Below, piece by piece: positions 1 to 5,296 of a DNA stretch of 5,296 nucleotides (the first letter of the stretch is position 1; every line of letters begins with the position of its first letter). Origin of the DNA: an uncultured beta proteobacterium (GTDB taxonomy: Bacteria > Pseudomonadota > Gammaproteobacteria > Burkholderiales > Burkholderiaceae); the NCBI GenBank assembly GCA_903909925.1, contig CAIVXR010000270.1, positions 1 through 5,296 of the forward strand, in the 5' to 3' direction. Both the position numbers and the translations under genes were made by a program. The notes under the pieces were generated by a model. It was not told the origin of the DNA and did not search any database. It worked only from the letters and a program-made list of their open reading frames with translations.

Positions 1-93
1 AAATTACCAATCAAAGTATTTTCGATTCTTAAGCCAGGTGCATTAATGCGCGTAGTGCAGGGTGAATCTGAGGGTACTTTGGTGCACGTTTAA
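1..93 (+). CDS. pyrH: UMP kinase (uridylate kinase), C-terminal end only
   Basis: The first 30 codons in frame 1 read to a TAA at 91-93, immediately followed in frame by TAG, so the gene ends in a double stop. The peptide contains KPGALMRVVQGESEGTLV, which matches the C-terminal tail of bacterial PyrH (E. coli has KPGALRRVVMGEKEGTL at the same place). The family enzyme phosphorylates UMP to UDP with ATP in the cytoplasm, as a hexamer, and is the first step from UMP to pyrimidine nucleotides. Its position just upstream of frr is the usual bacterial arrangement (tsf-pyrH-frr) and supports the call. Nothing can be said about the catalytic part, which lies outside the window. Confidence 0.93.
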   Translation, partial: KLPIKVFSILKPGALMRVVQGESEGTLVHV

Positions 94-94
94 T

Positions 95-100
95 AGGAGG
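95..100 (+). promoter_or_regulatory. Ribosome binding site of frr
   Basis: A full AGGAGG lies 4 bases before the ATG at 105 and overlaps the second in-frame stop (TAG, 94-96) of pyrH. It is the strongest Shine-Dalgarno match in the window and fixes the frr start. The close spacing to the pyrH stop would let ribosomes finishing pyrH re-initiate on frr. Confidence 0.8.
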
Positions 101-104
101 CCTG

Positions 105-665
105 ATGTCTGCAGCAGAAATTAAATCCACAACCGATCAAAAGATGCAAAAGTCTCTTGAGTCTTTGAAAAGTAGTTTGGCAAAGATTCGCTCTGGGCGT
201 GCTAATCCCGGAATTTTGGAGCACATTCAGGTCGAGTACTACGGCAATCCAACTCCTTTGGGCCAGGTTGCTAGTTTAGGTTTAGCAGATGCTCGCACCA
301 TTAACGTACAACCATTCGAAAAGACTATGGTTGCAGCAGTTGAGAAGGCGATACGGGATTCCGATTTGGGCTTAAACCCAGCATCACAAGGCACCGTAAT
401 CCGGGTTCCAATGCCTGCTTTGACAGAAGAGCGTCGTCGTGAGTTAACTAAGGTTGTAAAAAGTGAAGGCGAAGATGCAAAGATTGCTGTGCGCAATTTA
501 CGCCGTGATGCTAATGAGCATTTGAAGCGTTTGACTAAAGATAAAGAAATTTCTGAGGACGATGAGCGGCGTGCAACTGATGATATTCAGAAGATGACAG
601 ACAAGGCAGTTGTAGATATCGACAAAATCATCTCTGAAAAAGAAAAAGAGATCATGACGGTTTAA
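105..665 (+). CDS. frr: Ribosome recycling factor
   Basis: The product has 186 residues, against 185 in E. coli, and is colinear with the family from end to end. With EF-G it splits post-termination 70S ribosomes so that subunits can be reused; it is cytoplasmic and essential in bacteria studied. Domain I, a three-helix bundle, is formed by roughly residues 1-31 and 106-186, and domain II, a beta domain, lies between. Visible family blocks are KIRSGRANP (27-35), VEYYG (43-47), SDLGLNP (86-92), IRVPMP (99-104), LTEERRRELTKVV (106-118) and AVRNLRRDAN (128-137). R133 aligns with the functionally important R132 of E. coli. The C-terminal helix is very rich in Lys, Glu and Asp. The ATG at 105 is set by a strong ribosome binding site. 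The C-terminus IMTV is like that of Burkholderia. Nothing is unusual. Confidence 0.98.
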   Translation: MSAAEIKSTTDQKMQKSLESLKSSLAKIRSGRANPGILEHIQVEYYGNPTPLGQVASLGLADARTINVQPFEKTMVAAVEKAIRDSDLGLNPASQGTVIRVPMPALTEERRRELTKVVKSEGEDAKIAVRNLRRDANEHLKRLTKDKEISEDDERRATDDIQKMTDKAVVDIDKIISEKEKEIMTV

Positions 666-690
666 GAGCCCGATTGAATTTAAGTTGCCC

Positions 691-1464
691 ATGACTCAAC
701 ACCTCAGTTCAACCCAGGATATTCCAGGGCTAAGCGCGGTTCCCCGCCATGTGGCAATCATTATGGATGGTAATGGCCGATGGGCCGGCAAACGCATGAT
801 GCCTCGGGTAGCTGGTCACTCTGAAGGTTTGTCTGCGGTTCGTAAGATTGTTCAAGAGTGCCACCGCAATGGTGTTCAGTACCTCACTATTTTTGCATTT
901 AGTTCTGAGAATTGGCGTCGCCCTCCTGAAGAAGTAGGCTTTTTGATGAAGCTATTTCTCAAATCTCTCAAAGGCGAAGTCTCACGTCTTGTAGAGAATG
1001 GTATTCGCCTGCGTGTGATTGGCGATCTCAGTCGTTTCGATTCAGCAATACAAGAAATGGTGCAGTTTTCACAAGAAAAGACTGCTGGATGTAAAGCAAT
1101 ACACTTAACGGTTGCTGCGAACTACGGCGGCCGCTGGGATATCTTGCAAGCTATGCGCCGTTGCCTAGAGGTCAATCCTAATTTAAAGCCAGAGCAAGTG
1201 ACTGAAGAGTTACTGCAACCTCATCTTTCAATGGCTTATGCTCCAGAACCAGATTTATTCATCCGGACTGGGGGCGAGCAGCGGGTGAGCAATTTCTTGC
1301 TGTGGCAGCTAGCTTATACAGAGCTATATTTCACAGATGTATTATGGCCAGAGTTTGACGAAGTAGAGCTGCGTAAAGCGTTTGATTGGTTTAGTCAGCG
1401 CGAGCGCCGTTTTGGTCGCACCAGTGCTCAGCTTGCTTCGCAAGCCATGAGCGATGCAGTCTGA
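691..1464 (+). CDS. uppS: Undecaprenyl diphosphate synthase (di-trans,poly-cis)
   Basis: This cis-prenyltransferase adds isopentenyl diphosphate units to farnesyl diphosphate to make C55 undecaprenyl diphosphate, the precursor of the lipid carrier for peptidoglycan and surface glycans. Read from ATG 691 it has 257 residues. The signature HVAIIMDGNGRWA is at 20-32, with the catalytic, Mg-binding aspartate at D26. Further family blocks are FAFSSENW (68-75), AANYGGRWDI (142-151) and IRTGGEQRVSNFLLWQ (191-206), with the diphosphate-binding R192, R198 and S200 and the metal ligand E211. All expected key residues are present. The start is not certain: a TTG at 685, two codons upstream, is also in frame, and neither has a clear ribosome binding site. 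ATG 691 is preferred because Burkholderia homologues begin similarly (MT...). The gene lies 25 bases after frr, so it is probably cotranscribed with it. Confidence 0.96.
   Translation: MTQHLSSTQDIPGLSAVPRHVAIIMDGNGRWAGKRMMPRVAGHSEGLSAVRKIVQECHRNGVQYLTIFAFSSENWRRPPEEVGFLMKLFLKSLKGEVSRLVENGIRLRVIGDLSRFDSAIQEMVQFSQEKTAGCKAIHLTVAANYGGRWDILQAMRRCLEVNPNLKPEQVTEELLQPHLSMAYAPEPDLFIRTGGEQRVSNFLLWQLAYTELYFTDVLWPEFDEVELRKAFDWFSQRERRFGRTSAQLASQAMSDAV
1426..1452 (+). other. Hairpin-forming inverted repeat at the uppS 3' end
   Basis: The left arm GCTCAGCTTGC (1426-1436) and the right arm GCAAGC plus TGAGC (1440-1445 and 1448-1452) are complementary over 11 base pairs, with a 3-base loop TTC and a 2-base bulge CA on the right side. 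The structure lies inside the last codons of uppS, ends 2 bases before an in-frame ATG at 1454, and lies 31 bases before the preferred cdsA start at 1484. No proper U-run follows, so it is not a typical intrinsic terminator. It may affect cdsA translation or be a by-product of the codons for SAQLASQAMS. Confidence 0.5.
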
Positions 1465-1483
1465 TTCTTTAAACACATCACCC

Positions 1484-2311
1484 ATGCTCAAAACCCGAGT
1501 TATTACTGCCCTTGTTCTGTTAGCAGTATTTTTACCTCTCCTCTTTCTATTGCCGCCCGTTTATATCGGCACATTCTTCTTAGTAGCCTTATTGGCCGCT
1601 GCATGGGAATGGAGCACTTTGCTGGCTCCACAAGCCAGTCGAGCTGCTTGGTTGTACGCATTATTTTGTTTAGCAGTCATTTTATTTTTGCTAGGCATGC
1701 AAAACGCTACTTGGCAATTTGCATTACTACTCTTATCAGTCATCTTTTGGTTTTTTGTGGCGCCATTTATTTTGGCAAAAGGCATCAACCTGTCTTTACA
1801 AAAGTTACGCCCATTTTATGTGGTGCTCGGTTTGATTTTATTGCCAGCAACTTGGTTTTCATTAGTATTCTTGCGCGAGCTGGGCTTAGTATTTTTATTG
1901 ACTACTATGGCTTTAGTTTGGATCGCTGATATTGGCGCCTACTTTGTTGGTAAGGCATTAGGCAAGCGCAAGCTAGCTGTACAAATCAGTCCAGGCAAGT
2001 CAGTTGAAGGGGCGATTGGCGGTCTTGTGCTGTCTTATGGCTATGCATTACTCTGTGTGCTCTATTTGCCTTTTGAATCCAGTCTGTTTGGTGCCTGGGC
2101 AATTCGTTTTGGTTGGGTGCCGATGTTTTTGATGGTGACAGTCTTAGTGGCCTTCAGTATCTTTGGGGATTTATTTGAATCTCAGTTAAAGCGTTTAGCT
2201 GGAGTCAAAGATAGCAGTCATTTGTTGCCGGGCCACGGTGGCGTGCTCGATCGCGTTGATGCATTGATTCCAACGATGCCAATTGCAGCGTTACTAGCAG
2301 GATTCGTGTGA
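1484..2311 (+). CDS. cdsA: Phosphatidate cytidylyltransferase (CDP-diglyceride synthase)
   Basis: The inner-membrane enzyme makes CDP-diacylglycerol from phosphatidic acid and CTP, the branch point for phosphatidylethanolamine, phosphatidylglycerol and cardiolipin. From ATG 1484 it has 275 residues (E. coli 285). The protein is highly hydrophobic with several membrane spans. The CDS family signature is complete at about 233-259: SQLKR, then KD, then GHGGVLDRVD with its two acidic metal/substrate residues. Other conserved parts are WIADIGAYFVGK (146-157) and ISPGKSVEGAIGG (168-180). An in-frame ATG at 1454 would add ten polar residues and overlap the uppS end. ATG 1484 is preferred because MLKTRVITA then aligns with the E. 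coli N-terminus MLKYRLISA, and because a hairpin lies just upstream of 1454. No clear ribosome binding site precedes either start, so translation may depend on coupling to uppS, whose stop is 19 bases upstream. Confidence 0.95.
   Translation: MLKTRVITALVLLAVFLPLLFLLPPVYIGTFFLVALLAAAWEWSTLLAPQASRAAWLYALFCLAVILFLLGMQNATWQFALLLLSVIFWFFVAPFILAKGINLSLQKLRPFYVVLGLILLPATWFSLVFLRELGLVFLLTTMALVWIADIGAYFVGKALGKRKLAVQISPGKSVEGAIGGLVLSYGYALLCVLYLPFESSLFGAWAIRFGWVPMFLMVTVLVAFSIFGDLFESQLKRLAGVKDSSHLLPGHGGVLDRVDALIPTMPIAALLAGFV
2299..2302 (+). promoter_or_regulatory. Ribosome binding site of dxr, inside the cdsA end
   Basis: AGGA lies 8 bases before ATG 2311 and 5 bases before the alternative GTG 2308. The spacing favours the ATG. 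It sits within the last codons of cdsA. Confidence 0.5.
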
Positions 2312-2313
2312 TG
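2309..2313 (+). other. Stop-start overlap TGATG between cdsA and dxr
   Basis: The cdsA stop TGA (2309-2311) shares its last base with the dxr ATG (2311-2313). If the GTG at 2308 is used instead, the overlap is the 4-base GTGA. Both forms are typical of translationally coupled genes, so dxr output probably follows that of cdsA. Confidence 0.8.
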
Positions 2314-3486
2314 ACAATAAAGCATATCGCTATTCTGGGATCGACAGGCTCGATTGGCGTGAATACTCTGGATGTAATTCGTGCACATCCAAACCGATTC
2401 AAGGTCGCTGCTCTGACAGCGGGCAAACAAATTGATCGATTGGCACAGCAGTGCGCTGAATTTAAACCTGCTATTGCAGTTGTCTCTGACGCTGATGGGG
2501 CATCTCGACTAGAGAAACTATTGCTTGAGAAAAAAATCAATACGCAAGTTCTATATGGTCCTCAAGCGCTTGTGAGCGCTGTTACAGATTCAGGCTGTGA
2601 CACTGTGATGGCTGCGATAGTAGGTGCGGCTGGTTTAGTGCCTACCTTAGCTGCTGCTAAAGCAGGCAAAAGAGTGTTACTTGCCAACAAAGAAGCTTTA
2701 GTCATGTCCGGCAATTTATTTATGCAAGCGATGAAGGAGGGCGGAGGCGAACTGCTGCCAATCGATAGTGAGCACAATGCCATCTTCCAATGTCTTCCCC
2801 CTCAATTTTCCAAAACACCAAACCCAAGCCTGGGTGTGGAAGAGTTGTGGTTAACTGCCTCAGGCGGCCCCTTCAGAAATACTCCTTTGGAGCAATTGGG
2901 AGGCATTACACCTGATCAAGCCTGTGCTCATCCAAATTGGGTAATGGGTAGAAAGATTTCAGTCGACTCAGCCACCATGATGAATAAGGGTCTTGAAGTG
3001 ATTGAGGCTTTTTGGTTATTTGGTTTGCCTTTAGAAAAAATTAAAGTATTAATTCATCCTCAAAGCGTAGTGCATTCTATGGTGCGCTACCGAGATGGTT
3101 CTGTGATTGCACAATTAGGTCAGCCCGATATGCGCACTCCAATTGCCTATGGTTTAGCGTGGCCAGAGCGTATTGAAGCTGGTGTTGCACCTTTGAGTTT
3201 GACTCAATTGGCAGCCTTGAGCTTTAACGAGCCAGATTTGATCCGTTTTCCTTGCCTGCCTTTGGCTTTCGCAGCAGCAAAAGCGGGAGGTACAGCACCT
3301 ACAGTTCTGAATGCAGCAAATGAAATTGCAGTAGCCGCATTCTTAGATGGAGGTATATCTTATTTGCATATTCCCGTAGTAGTCGAGAAGGCGTTGAATG
3401 CTATGCCAGTTGTCAATGCAGACTCCATCGAATGTATTTTGGAGATTGATACACAAACTAGAAAAGTAGCACGTGATTTTATTTAG
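2311..3486 (+). CDS. dxr: 1-deoxy-D-xylulose 5-phosphate reductoisomerase
   Basis: The enzyme (also called IspC) converts DXP to 2-C-methyl-D-erythritol 4-phosphate with NADPH and a divalent metal, the first committed step of the MEP isoprenoid pathway and the target of fosmidomycin. From ATG 2311 it has 391 residues (E. coli 398). The N-terminal NADPH-binding fold carries GSTGSIG (10-16). LANKEALV (125-132) follows, then the metal and substrate site: D152 and E154 in IDSEHNAIFQ, the flexible-loop region with HPNW (207-210), and ISVDSATMMNKGLE (216-229) with S220, N225, K226 and metal ligand E229. SGGPF (184-188), HPQSVVHSMV (249-258) and LNAANEIAVAAFL (333-345) are also typical. All catalytic residues known from E. 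coli have counterparts. A GTG at 2308 is an alternative start that adds one residue. Its product feeds, through IPP and FPP, the UppS reaction encoded nearby. Confidence 0.97.
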   Translation: MTIKHIAILGSTGSIGVNTLDVIRAHPNRFKVAALTAGKQIDRLAQQCAEFKPAIAVVSDADGASRLEKLLLEKKINTQVLYGPQALVSAVTDSGCDTVMAAIVGAAGLVPTLAAAKAGKRVLLANKEALVMSGNLFMQAMKEGGGELLPIDSEHNAIFQCLPPQFSKTPNPSLGVEELWLTASGGPFRNTPLEQLGGITPDQACAHPNWVMGRKISVDSATMMNKGLEVIEAFWLFGLPLEKIKVLIHPQSVVHSMVRYRDGSVIAQLGQPDMRTPIAYGLAWPERIEAGVAPLSLTQLAALSFNEPDLIRFPCLPLAFAAAKAGGTAPTVLNAANEIAVAAFLDGGISYLHIPVVVEKALNAMPVVNADSIECILEIDTQTRKVARDFI

Positions 3487-3516
3487 GCTATCAGCCTTCC
3501 ATTCAAATCAGTAATT

Positions 3517-3520
3517 AGGA
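3517..3520 (+). promoter_or_regulatory. Ribosome binding site that supports the TTG start of rseP
   Basis: AGGA lies 6 bases before the TTG at 3527, in the 40-base gap after dxr. A TAA in the same frame at 3512-3514 rules out any ATG or GTG start further upstream, so this site and the TTG define the start of rseP. Confidence 0.6.
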
Positions 3521-3526
3521 ATTTAT

Positions 3527-4657
3527 TTGCAGGCACTCATTACTCTTGCTGCATTTTTGGTCACCTTAGGTGTGCTCGTGAGCTTTCATGAGTTCGGACA
3601 TTTTCTAGCTGCCCGTTTATGTGGAGTACGCGTACTTCGATTTGCGGTCGGCTTTGGTAAACCCTTGTTCACTTATGTTGCAAAAAATAAGACAGAGTGG
3701 GTGATTGCCTCTATTCCTCTGGGCGGTTACGTTAAGTTGTTAGATGGTCGGGATCGTCAGCAAACGATTACTGTCAAAGAGGAGTCAGAGGCTTTTGATC
3801 GCAAGCCACTTTGGCAGCGCTCCCTGATTGTTGCGGCCGGTCCATTCGCCAACTTTTTCTTGGCAGTAGCTTTGTTTGCTGTGATTTACGTATCTGGTGC
3901 TCCACAGTTACCTGCGATCTTGAAGGCCCCACCTGAAAATTCAGTGGCTGCCAAATTGGGGGTGCTTGAAGGGGATCGGGTCATTGCATGGCAGAGTCTG
4001 CCGAATTCAAACTCAGCACCCCTTTCTAGTGAATTTGAACCGGTTCCAAGTTGGAATGCTTTGCGCTGGATTCTTTTGGACGTTCTTACTGCTAAAACTG
4101 GATTTGCCTTGGAAATGCAGACTCCTTCGGGTACCAGCTACATTCAGACCTTTTTGGCCAAGGATTTGCCAGAACAAAGCCCTCAAAATGACCTGATGTT
4201 AGCCCTTGGTATTTTGCCCAAGTCAGTACCTCTGGCGCAGTGGGGGGAGCTAAAGCTGGGGCCGTTTGATGCCATCGGGTTTGCTGCCGAGAGGGCTTGG
4301 CTAATTACTAAGGTCTCCATGAGGCTAATGGCTGGAATCTTCACCGGAAATACCTCCTTAAAGCAGTTGGGAGGCCCTTTGAGTATTGCAGATATGGCGG
4401 GTAAGTCTGCTCAAGTAGGTTGGCAGCCTTTTTTTGCATTTTTAGCACTTATTAGCATTAGCATTGGCTTGCTCAACTTACTCCCTTTTCCGATGTTAGA
4501 TGGGGGTCAGCTACTGTATGATGCATGGGAGTTGGTCGCTGGTAAGCGGGTATCGATTTCGATGCAAGAACAGTTCCAAAAAGTGGGCTTTCTGTTATTA
4601 ATTTCGCTATCTCTTCTGGCCTTATTTAACGATTTACAACGCTACTTTTCGCCTTGA
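3527..4657 (+). CDS. rseP: Site-2 intramembrane zinc metalloprotease RseP, short form with one PDZ region
   Basis: RseP cuts transmembrane anti-sigma factors such as RseA after DegS in E. coli, releasing the envelope stress sigma factor, and also cuts remnant signal peptides. The 376-residue product starts at TTG 3527, the only sensible start: the frame is closed upstream and the active site begins at residue 21. Membrane span 1 carries the zinc motif HEFGH (21-25), followed by the membrane-associated loop WVIASIPLGGYVKLLD (58-73). Span 2 is about 98-122, with AAGPFANF. A periplasmic PDZ-like region lies at about 127-235 (ENSVAAKLGVLEGDRVIAW). Next come GGPLSIADMAG (282-292), span 3 with NLLPFPMLDGG (317-327) and the third zinc ligand D325, and span 4 at about 351-370. 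E. coli RseP has 450 residues and two PDZ domains; here the sequence passes from the end of the first PDZ region straight to the GPFDAI segment, so one PDZ is missing. Catalytic residues are intact. Confidence 0.95.
   Translation: MQALITLAAFLVTLGVLVSFHEFGHFLAARLCGVRVLRFAVGFGKPLFTYVAKNKTEWVIASIPLGGYVKLLDGRDRQQTITVKEESEAFDRKPLWQRSLIVAAGPFANFFLAVALFAVIYVSGAPQLPAILKAPPENSVAAKLGVLEGDRVIAWQSLPNSNSAPLSSEFEPVPSWNALRWILLDVLTAKTGFALEMQTPSGTSYIQTFLAKDLPEQSPQNDLMLALGILPKSVPLAQWGELKLGPFDAIGFAAERAWLITKVSMRLMAGIFTGNTSLKQLGGPLSIADMAGKSAQVGWQPFFAFLALISISIGLLNLLPFPMLDGGQLLYDAWELVAGKRVSISMQEQFQKVGFLLLISLSLLALFNDLQRYFSP
4654..4657 (+). other. Stop-start overlap TTGA between rseP and bamA
   Basis: The bamA start TTG (4654-4656) overlaps the rseP stop TGA (4655-4657). 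The bases before it carry no recognisable Shine-Dalgarno sequence, so bamA translation from this start would depend largely on ribosomes that finish rseP, unless a separate transcript contributes. Confidence 0.75.
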
Positions 4658-5296
4658 AATTTCTGACCTCACCATTTCGCATTTCTGCCCGTTTCATTGC
4701 TCAGCTTTTGTTGATATTTTCTGTCGCGCTCAGTTTGAATATTTACGCAGCCGAATCTTTTGTTGTAAAAGATATTCGCATTGAAGGGTTGCAACGCGTA
4801 GAGCCAGGAACGGTATTTAGTTATTTACCGGTGCAAGTTGGAGATACCTTCACTGAAGAAAAGGGCGCAGAAGCAATTAAGGCCTTATATAGCACTGGCT
4901 TTTTTAGAGATGTGCAAATTCAGGCTCAGGGCGATATTCTGATTGTGATTATTGAAGAGCGTCCAACCATCTCTCGTATTGAATTTACGGGCATGAAAGA
5001 ATTTGATCAAGAAAATATTCGTAAATCACTAAAAGCAGTTGGGGTAGCAGAAGCGCGTTTTTATGACAAGGCCTTAATTGATAAATCTGAGCAAGAATTA
5101 AAGCGAGCATATGTCGGTAAGGGCATGTATGCAGCAGAAATTGTCGCAACTGTGACGCCGCTTGAGCGTAATCAAGTGGCAGTCTATTTCAATATTGATG
5201 AAGGCCCAGTTGCCAAAATTCAAGAAATTAACTTTATTGGTACCGAAGCATTTAGCGAAGGTACTCTGAAAAGTGAGATGCAGCTCAAGACCGGCG
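4654..5296 (+). CDS. bamA: Outer membrane protein assembly factor BamA, N-terminal part
   Basis: BamA is the Omp85-family barrel that folds and inserts beta-barrel proteins into the outer membrane; its periplasmic POTRA domains bind the Bam lipoproteins and substrates. The window holds 214 codons and one extra base, and the frame stays open to the end. A signal peptide is visible: basic residues K2, R9 and R13, a hydrophobic stretch at about 14-30, and probable cleavage after IYA (30-32), giving mature AESFVVKDIRIEGLQRV as in E. coli AEGFVVKDIHFEGLQRV. POTRA 1 is about 36-103 (EGLQRVEPGTVFSYLPV, ALYSTGFFRDV, ending IEERP), POTRA 2 about 104-184 (GKGMYAAEI, VTPLERNQV), and POTRA 3 begins near 186 (INFIGTEAF). 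The TTG start is chosen because a TAA closes the frame at 4627-4629, no ATG or GTG lies between it and the signal peptide, and the first downstream ATG is codon 114. The remaining POTRA domains and the barrel lie beyond the window. Confidence 0.95.
   Translation, partial: MKFLTSPFRISARFIAQLLLIFSVALSLNIYAAESFVVKDIRIEGLQRVEPGTVFSYLPVQVGDTFTEEKGAEAIKALYSTGFFRDVQIQAQGDILIVIIEERPTISRIEFTGMKEFDQENIRKSLKAVGVAEARFYDKALIDKSEQELKRAYVGKGMYAAEIVATVTPLERNQVAVYFNIDEGPVAKIQEINFIGTEAFSEGTLKSEMQLKTG

Noticed and set aside
630..652. ATCTCT / AGAGAT inverted repeat near the end of frr.
   Set aside because: Six AT-rich base pairs around an 11-base A-rich loop inside the coding sequence for a Lys/Glu-rich helix; weak and expected by chance.
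1454..1483. ATG 1454 as the cdsA start, giving an 11-base overlap with uppS.
   Set aside because: The ten extra residues (MQSDSLNTSP) are polar and unlike the family N-terminus, whereas ATG 1484 gives MLKTRVITA that aligns with E. coli CdsA. It cannot be excluded from sequence alone.
1603..1929. A 108-codon open frame overlapping cdsA in another forward frame, and several antisense open frames over frr, cdsA and dxr.
   Set aside because: They lie fully within well-conserved genes, show no recognisable protein motifs and have no supporting signals; they are shadows of the real coding frames.
2563..2580. Palindrome CAAGCGCTTG and a 6-bp hairpin AGCGCT-TGTG-AGCGCT within dxr.
   Set aside because: It is short, lies well inside a conserved coding region, has no adjacent start or T-run, and follows from the codons used; most likely chance.
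3485..3497. Small hairpin AGGCT-ATC-AGCCT right at the dxr stop, a possible terminator.
   Set aside because: The stem is only 5 bp with a 3-base loop and is not followed by a T-run, so it does not qualify as an intrinsic terminator. The next gene follows after 40 bases.
4441..4466. Tandem hexamers ATTAGC ATTAGC ATTGGC in rseP.
   Set aside because: They encode the membrane-span residues ISISIG in frame, and the repeat is too short to suggest a functional element or slippage tract.
4630..4665. TCTGA near the bamA start as the -10 of a sigma-E type promoter.
   Set aside because: No GAACTT-like -35 element is found at the right distance upstream, so the match is not supported.
1..5296. The possibility of an undescribed system hidden in the window.
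   Set aside because: Nearly every base belongs to a recognised, conserved housekeeping gene on one strand, gaps are at most about 40 bases, and no repeats, mobile-element signs or unknown ORFs remain to be explained.

Overview
The window is a compact, all-forward run of bacterial housekeeping genes. It holds the 3' end of pyrH, complete frr, uppS, cdsA, dxr and rseP, and the 5' part of bamA. Protein sequence points to a betaproteobacterium of the family Burkholderiaceae. The ribosome recycling factor, including its C-terminal IMTV, and the UppS match my recollection of Burkholderia homologues closely. The base composition looks only moderate in GC, well below Burkholderia or Ralstonia, so a Polynucleobacter-like freshwater lineage is my best guess. 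This is an inference from memory, not a database result.

Layout: pyrH ends at 93 and frr follows with a strong AGGAGG ribosome binding site (105-665). After about 25 bases comes uppS (691-1464), then cdsA (1484-2311). dxr overlaps the cdsA stop (2311-3486). A 40-base gap with a weak ribosome binding site precedes rseP (3527-4657), which starts with TTG. bamA also starts with TTG and overlaps the rseP stop by 4 bases; it runs off the window at 5296. No convincing terminator or promoter was seen, and there is no gene-free stretch longer than about 40 bases, so the block is probably one transcription unit or part of one.

How the genes fit together: pyrH and frr belong to nucleotide supply and translation. 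The rest serve the cell envelope. Dxr makes the first committed MEP-pathway intermediate for isoprenoids. UppS elongates isoprenoid diphosphates to undecaprenyl diphosphate, the precursor of the lipid carrier for peptidoglycan and surface polysaccharides. CdsA makes CDP-diacylglycerol for phospholipids. RseP is the inner-membrane site-2 protease that in well-studied relatives controls the envelope stress sigma factor. BamA is the core of the outer-membrane protein assembly machine. The order frr-uppS-cdsA-dxr-rseP-bamA is the one I recall for beta- and many gammaproteobacteria, with dxr placed differently from E. coli.

I see no mobile element, CRISPR array, RNA gene or undescribed system. The points most worth a second look are an RseP that appears to have only one PDZ region, the TTG start of bamA inside the rseP stop, and an 11-bp hairpin at the end of uppS.
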